Assembly (NCBI RefSeq): GCF_014646995.1
Contig: NZ_BMOI01000001.1
Span: forward strand, 397,018 to 461,017
DNA from: Curtobacterium luteum
GTDB lineage: Bacteria; Actinomycetota; Actinomycetes; Actinomycetales; Microbacteriaceae
DNA: 64,000 nt
Reading direction: 5' to 3'
Positions 59,921-64,000 of the stretch are shown in pieces. How positions within the stretch are numbered: position 1 is the first letter of the stretch; each line of letters begins with the position of its first letter. The translations under genes were made by a program, and so were the position numbers. A model generated the notes under the pieces. It was not told the DNA's origin, ran no database searches, and saw nothing but the letters and a program-made list of their open reading frames with translations.

Positions 59921-61671
59921 CAGTCGTCCTTCCCGTCCGGCGTGCTGCCGGTGTCGCCCGCGGCTTCGCGGGCCTTGCGCTCGGCGATGGTCTGGCGGCG
60001 CTGCGCCTCACCGGCGCTGCGTCGCTGGCGCTTGCCGTCGACCACCGGTGCGCGGAACTGCGCGCGTCCGCGGTAGACCGCGCCGAGGGCCGACGGGTCG
60101 AGCCCGCTGAACCGGTGCCCCTCGCCGAAGAACCGGCTGCGGGCGATGAGCTGCATCATCGGGTGCGTGAAGAGCACCACCACGACGACGTCGATCAGGG
60201 TCGTGAGGAGCAGCGTGAACGCGAAGCCCTTCACGTCGCTCACCGCGAGGATGTAGAGCACGACCGCGGCGAGGAAGTTGATCGAGTCGGACGCGAGGAT
60301 CGTGCGGAGGGCTCGGCGCCAACCGGCCTCGACCGCGCCTTCGAGACCGCGTCCGTCGCGCAGCTCGTCGCGGATGCGTTCGAAGTACACGATGAACGAG
60401 TCCGCCGTGATGCCGATCGCCACGATCAGACCGGCGACGCCCGCGAGCGAGAGCCGGTAGTCGACGCGCCACGACATGATCGCGATGACGAGGTAGGTCA
60501 GGGCCGCGGCGACCGCCAGCGAGAGGACGGTGACGAACGCGAGTGCCCGGTACTGGATGACCGAGTAGATGATCACCAGGATGAGGCCGATCAGGCCCGC
60601 GACGAGTCCGCCGACGAGCTGCGCCGTACCGAGCGTCGCCGAGATGTTCTCGTTCGACTGCACCTGGAAGTTGATCGGCAGCGCGCCGTACTTGAGCTGG
60701 TCGGCGAGCGTCTTCGCGGACTCCGCGGTGAAGTTGCCGGAGATCTGCGCCTTGCCGTTCGTGATCGCGGCGTTGGCGGCGGGGGCCGTGATGATCGTGC
60801 CGTCCAGGACGATCGCGAACTGGTTCTGCGGCGCCTGCAGCTTGACCAGGCGGCTCGTGACGTCACGGAAGTCGTCCGAGCTCTTGCCCGAGAAGGTCAG
60901 GTTGACGGCCCACTGACCGGTCGAGGCGCCCTGCGAGTCGGTGGCCAGGCCCGAGGTGGCGTTGCTGATGCCGGAGCCCGAGACCTCGACCGGACCGAGG
61001 ATGTACTTCGCGGTGCCGTCCTGGTCGCACGTGACGAGCGGCTCGTCGTCCGGGGCGGTCGTGACGTCGTCCGGCGCCTTGCAGTTGTAGTTGTCGTACA
61101 GGGCCTGCAGCGCCGGGGTCACCTGCGACAGGTCGCTGCCGTTCGTCGGCTTCGTGCTCGGCGTCGCCTGGAGCGACGCGGGCGGCGTGTACGGCGTGGG
61201 TGAGGCGGTGGAGCCGCTGCCGCCGACCGCGGCGTTCGTCGCGGCCTCGGTGTAGAGCACCGGGCGGAACGTCAGCTTCGCCGCGGCCTCGATCCGGTCG
61301 ATCGTCGCCTTGTCGGGCTTGCCCGGGATGGAGACGACGATGTTGTTCGTCCCCTGGGTGTTGATCTGCGACTCCGACACACCCGTCGCGTTGATGCGCT
61401 GGCGGATGATGTTGACGGCCTGGTTGAGCTGCTGGCTCGTGACCGAGTCACCCTCCGTGTTCTGCGCCGCCAGGGTCAGCTGCGTGCCGCCCTGGAGGTC
61501 CAGTGCCAGCTCCGGCACCCAGCTCGCGCCGGCGAACCACTTCCCGGTGTCGTCCTTGGTGGTGCTCGCCAGGATCGACGCGGCGGTGTTGAGCCCCGCG
61601 AGGACCGCCATCAGGATCACCAACCAGGTGAGCGAGCGGAGCGCCTTCTTGACGGGTGTCGATCGTGCCAC
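59920..61671 (-). CDS. secD: Protein translocase subunit SecD
   Basis: Larger RND subunit, 583 residues. First helix near residue 12-30, then the P1 head with LALDLQGGTQLTLAA near 55 and a Pro/Ser/Thr-rich insert near 150-180; the membrane part begins near 360 (GLIGLILVIIYSVIQYRALA), with GIGLTVD-like GIAVAIGITADSFIVYFERIRDE (ADSFIVYFERIRDE) near 430. The tail is basic. Start is GTG 61671 without a strong ribosome site. Forms an operon with secF and the rhodanese gene, 89 bases after yajC. Confidence 0.95.
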   Translation of the reverse strand: MARSTPVKKALRSLTWLVILMAVLAGLNTAASILASTTKDDTGKWFAGASWVPELALDLQGGTQLTLAAQNTEGDSVTSQQLNQAVNIIRQRINATGVSESQINTQGTNNIVVSIPGKPDKATIDRIEAAAKLTFRPVLYTEAATNAAVGGSGSTASPTPYTPPASLQATPSTKPTNGSDLSQVTPALQALYDNYNCKAPDDVTTAPDDEPLVTCDQDGTAKYILGPVEVSGSGISNATSGLATDSQGASTGQWAVNLTFSGKSSDDFRDVTSRLVKLQAPQNQFAIVLDGTIITAPAANAAITNGKAQISGNFTAESAKTLADQLKYGALPINFQVQSNENISATLGTAQLVGGLVAGLIGLILVIIYSVIQYRALAFVTVLSLAVAAALTYLVIAIMSWRVDYRLSLAGVAGLIVAIGITADSFIVYFERIRDELRDGRGLEGAVEAGWRRALRTILASDSINFLAAVVLYILAVSDVKGFAFTLLLTTLIDVVVVVLFTHPMMQLIARSRFFGEGHRFSGLDPSALGAVYRGRAQFRAPVVDGKRQRRSAGEAQRRQTIAERKAREAAGDTGSTPDGKDD

Positions 61672-61760
61672 CGGTCGTCTCGTCTTTCTGTCAGGACCGA
61701 CGACGGGAGCCGACGGCAGGAGCGGTGCCGCCGGGCCTCACGACCCGGCAGCCCAGGTTG

Positions 61761-62159
61761 TCAGTGGTCGTTCTTGCGGTTCGTCTCGTCGGTGCGCTCA
61801 CCGTAGGTCGGGGCCTGGTCGTCGATGACCGGCTGACCGTTGAGCTCGGTGACGCGCTTCGGCTCGTCCTCCGGCGCGACGGCGGTGTCGACGTCGTCCG
61901 CGGTCTCGTCGACCACGCGCGAGAGCGTCTGACGGTGCACGGTCACGATCGTGCCCGGGGCGATCTCGACCTCGGCGGTGACCTTCTCGTCGTCGACCGA
62001 CAGGAGCTTGCCGTAGAGGCCGAACGAGAGCATGACCTGCGCGCCCGGCACCATCTTGGTGGCGAGGTCGGCCTGCTGCTTCTTGCGCTTGCGGCTGTTG
62101 TAGAACATGAAGGCCGCGAACGCCACGACGATGACGATGAGGACGACTTCTTGACCCAT
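61761..62159 (-). CDS. yajC: Preprotein translocase subunit YajC
   Basis: Small Sec accessory protein of 132 residues. One N-terminal membrane helix (VVLIVIVVAFAAFMFY) is followed by basic NSRKRKKQQ and the conserved cytoplasmic domain (MVPGAQVMLSFGLYGKLLSV, EVEIAPGTIVTVHRQTL). The last 40 residues are an acidic disordered tail. ATG 62159 has GAGAAGG about 8 bases upstream. Order ruvA-ruvB-yajC-secD-secF is conserved in actinobacteria. Confidence 0.93.
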   Translation of the reverse strand: MGQEVVLIVIVVAFAAFMFYNSRKRKKQQADLATKMVPGAQVMLSFGLYGKLLSVDDEKVTAEVEIAPGTIVTVHRQTLSRVVDETADDVDTAVAPEDEPKRVTELNGQPVIDDQAPTYGERTDETNRKNDH

Positions 62160-62274
62160 GATGCGATGCCTTCTCTGGTTGCTCGGTTTCGGGCCGTAGC
62201 AGTCTAGGGCACGCGCCGGACGGGAACCTGTCCACCCGGCTCGTGCACAGTCTGTGCGGAGGGGTGCGGTCGGC

Positions 62275-63306
62275 TCAGTCCGCGTCGTCGAACAGCGCGG
62301 GGCCGCCCGACGTCTGCCCCGGCGCCAGGCCGAAGTGCCGCCAGGCCTGGGGTGTGGCGATCCGACCGCGTGGCGTCCGTGTCACGAGACCGACCCGGAC
62401 GAGGAACGGCTCCACCACGGACTCGATGGTCTCGGATTCTTCCCCGACGGCCACGGCGAGCGTGTTGAGCCCCACCGGTCCTCCGTCGAACCGGGTCAGC
62501 ATCGTCTCGACCACCGCCCGGTCGAGCCGGTCGAGTCCGAGCTCGTCGACGTCGTACAGCTCGAGCGCTCCCTGCACCGCGGCCATGCCGTCGCGCGGTC
62601 GGTGCACGAGCGTGAAGTCGCGGACGCGGCGCAGGAGCCGGTTCGCGATGCGCGGGGTCCCCCGACTCCGTCCGGCGATCTCACGCAGGGCGGTCCGGTC
62701 GATGTCGAGCTCGAGGAGGTGGGCGGCGCGGATGAGCACCTGCTCGAGCTCGTCCTTCTCGTAGAACTCGAGGTGCGCGGTGAAGCCGAAGCGGTCACGG
62801 AGCGGGTTCGGCAGGAGCCCGGAGCGGGTCGTGGCGCCGACCAGGGTGAACGGCGCGAGGTCGAGCGGGATGCTCGTCGCCCCGGCGCCCTTGCCCACCA
62901 TGACGTCGATCCGGAAGTCCTCCATCGCGAGGTAGAGCATCTCCTCCGCCGAACGCGCCATCCGGTGGATCTCGTCGATGAAGAGGACCTCGCCGGGGAC
63001 GAGTGACGAGAGCACGGCGGCGAGGTCACCGGCGTGCTGGATCGCCGGCCCGCTGGACATCCGCAGGGGCCTGCCCGACTCGTGCGCCACGATCATCGCG
63101 AGCGTGGTCTTGCCGAGCCCGGGCGGCCCGGCCATCAGGATGTGGTCGGGGGTGCGCTCCTGCATCGCGGCGGCCTTCAGCAGGAGGTCGAGCTGCCCCC
63201 GGACCTTGCGCTGTCCGACGAACTCGTCGAGCGACCGCGGACGCAGCGCTCCTTCGAACGCGAGTTCCTCCTGCGACTCGGCGCCCGCTGCCGTGATGCC
63301 GCTCAC
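62275..63306 (-). CDS. ruvB: Holliday junction branch migration helicase RuvB
   Basis: AAA+ motor that drives branch migration with RuvA, 343 residues. Walker A is [16 protein letters not shown] near residue 58, Walker B is [15 protein letters not shown] near 108, sensor 1 lies in [18 protein letters not shown] near 155, and the winged-helix DNA-binding domain spans 260-340 ([19 protein letters not shown]). GTG 63306 overlaps the ruvA stop by three bases (GTGA). Confidence 0.97.
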   Translation of the reverse strand: MSGITAAGAESQEELAFEGALRPRSLDEFVGQRKVRGQLDLLLKAAAMQERTPDHILMAGPPGLGKTTLAMIVAHESGRPLRMSSGPAIQHAGDLAAVLSSLVPGEVLFIDEIHRMARSAEEMLYLAMEDFRIDVMVGKGAGATSIPLDLAPFTLVGATTRSGLLPNPLRDRFGFTAHLEFYEKDELEQVLIRAAHLLELDIDRTALREIAGRSRGTPRIANRLLRRVRDFTLVHRPRDGMAAVQGALELYDVDELGLDRLDRAVVETMLTRFDGGPVGLNTLAVAVGEESETIESVVEPFLVRVGLVTRTPRGRIATPQAWRHFGLAPGQTSGGPALFDDAD

Positions 63307-63923
63307 CGGCCGGCACCGGCGGGACGCAGGGCCCCGAGTGCGGCACGGAGCAGTGCCTGCGTGCCGAACGTCGCGGCGGCCGGGTCCTCGGTGACCACGG
63401 CGTCGACCGCGGAACGGGCGGCGTCCTCGCGCCAGCCGAGACCGACCAGGGCGATCACGACGTCGTCCGATGCCGGGTGCGCGCCCGTCGCCGAGCCGGG
63501 TGTCACAGCGGCCGGTTGCTCGAACGCGGCGAGCTTGCCGGCGAGGGCGACCGTGATGAGCTTCGCGGTCTTCGGGCCGATGCCGGACACCTTGCGGAAG
63601 GCGGCGTCGTCCTCGTGCGCGACGGCGGTCGCGATCTGGCCGGGGTCCATGTGTGCCAGGACGCCGAGCGCGGACTTCGGTCCGACGCCAGAGACGCTGC
63701 GGAGGAGGTCGAAGACGCGGAGCGCGTCGGTGGTCTCGAACCCGAAGAGGAGGTGCTCGTCCTCACGCACGATCATGGCGGTGCGCACGAAGACCTCGGC
63801 GCCGTGCCGCATCGTGAGGGCGTGAGCGGGTGTGACGGTGACGGCGTACCCGACACCACCGACCTCGATCACCACGCTCGACCCGGCGACGTCGATGCAG
63901 GTGCCCCGGAGACTCGCGATCAT
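63303..63923 (-). CDS. ruvA: Holliday junction binding protein RuvA
   Basis: Tetrameric protein that holds Holliday junctions for RuvB, 206 residues. Domain I is the OB fold ([20 protein letters not shown]), domain II has helix-hairpin-helix motifs ([16 protein letters not shown] and [22 protein letters not shown]), and domain III ([20 protein letters not shown]) contacts RuvB. ATG 63923. The 77 bases beyond it show no clear gene; ruvC would be expected just past the window. Confidence 0.97.
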   Translation of the reverse strand: MIASLRGTCIDVAGSSVVIEVGGVGYAVTVTPAHALTMRHGAEVFVRTAMIVREDEHLLFGFETTDALRVFDLLRSVSGVGPKSALGVLAHMDPGQIATAVAHEDDAAFRKVSGIGPKTAKLITVALAGKLAAFEQPAAVTPGSATGAHPASDDVVIALVGLGWREDAARSAVDAVVTEDPAAATFGTQALLRAALGALRPAGAGR

Positions 63924-63929
63924 GCTCCG

Positions 63930-63935
63930 AGCCTA
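63930..63935 (-). promoter_or_regulatory. -10 box of ruvAB
   Basis: TAGGCT on the minus strand, 6 bases before ATG 63923; suggests ruvA can be transcribed without ruvC. Confidence 0.48.
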
Positions 63936-64000
63936 GGGCCGCCCACCGACGATGCCCCAGCACCACGCGCGACGCCCCGTGCGCCGCCGCGCGCCGCGGC

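Noticed and set aside
63924..64000. 3' end of ruvC at the right edge
   Set aside because: None of the three minus-strand frames in the last 77 bases shows a recognisable RuvC C-terminus, so no call is made.

Overview
The window is very GC-rich, coding-dense actinobacterial chromosome, probably from Microbacteriaceae and plausibly a Curtobacterium-like species. This is inferred from mycothiol ligase (mshC), PafBC, RbpA, the qcrCAB/ctaE cytochrome bcc-aa3 genes, many GTG starts, and many start codons 6-8 bases after a TAnnnT -10 box (leaderless mRNAs). No phage, IS element, CRISPR array or rRNA was seen. One tRNA (Leu, GAG) is present.

Layout: 0-8 kb holds DNA polymerase IV (cut by the window edge), a DEAD/DEAH-type helicase, an FNT channel, NDH-2 and a Cca-like nucleotidyltransferase. 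8.0-8.7 kb holds two broken genes. 8.9-24 kb holds the tRNA, a peptidase, uppP-mshC, a PAC2 protein, HAD-trmI, an FKBP lipoprotein, pafBC, tatC-helY and lnt. The Pup-proteasome genes, tatA and a dolichol-phosphate-mannose synthase gene often found here in relatives are missing. 24-33 kb holds a tandem-repeat intergenic region, rbpA, SPFH/NfeD membrane proteins, an SDR, a Nudix hydrolase, a UvrA paralogue, MarR/VOC and a FemAB-like acyltransferase. 33-44 kb holds a truncated FemAB-like paralogue, a zinc alcohol dehydrogenase, a CopC protein, FabF/TetR, a PTS-type dihydroxyacetone kinase (dhaKLM) divergent from glpFK, and trpD. 44-64 kb holds ctaE-qcrCAB, a metallophosphoesterase, a Stealth protein, an SDR-SGNH-membrane operon, deoC, ROK, an orphan AbiEi-like gene, relA, rhodanese-secFD, yajC and ruvBA.

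The most notable signal is a dif site (XerCD resolution site) at 32937-32964. The heptamer GGGGGAG occurs 18 times on the + strand left of it and 14 times on the - strand right of it, with no exception found by eye and regardless of gene direction. The window therefore appears to span the chromosome terminus, with KOPS-like polar motifs converging on dif. An intact gene and a truncated paralogue flank dif. A second pervasive signal is a dispersed palindromic repeat (core CGGCCTGGAGGCACGG and variants, ten loci) that often forms terminator hairpins and in one place lies inside the dhaM coding sequence.

Functional links: glycerol enters through GlpF and is phosphorylated by GlpK, while dihydroxyacetone is phosphorylated by DhaKLM; shared palindromes in the divergent promoter suggest joint control. 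NDH-2, QcrCAB and CtaE form a respiratory route. The Rieske protein carries a twin-arginine-like motif that would use TatC. RuvAB, DinB, PafBC and the UvrA paralogue are DNA-damage functions.
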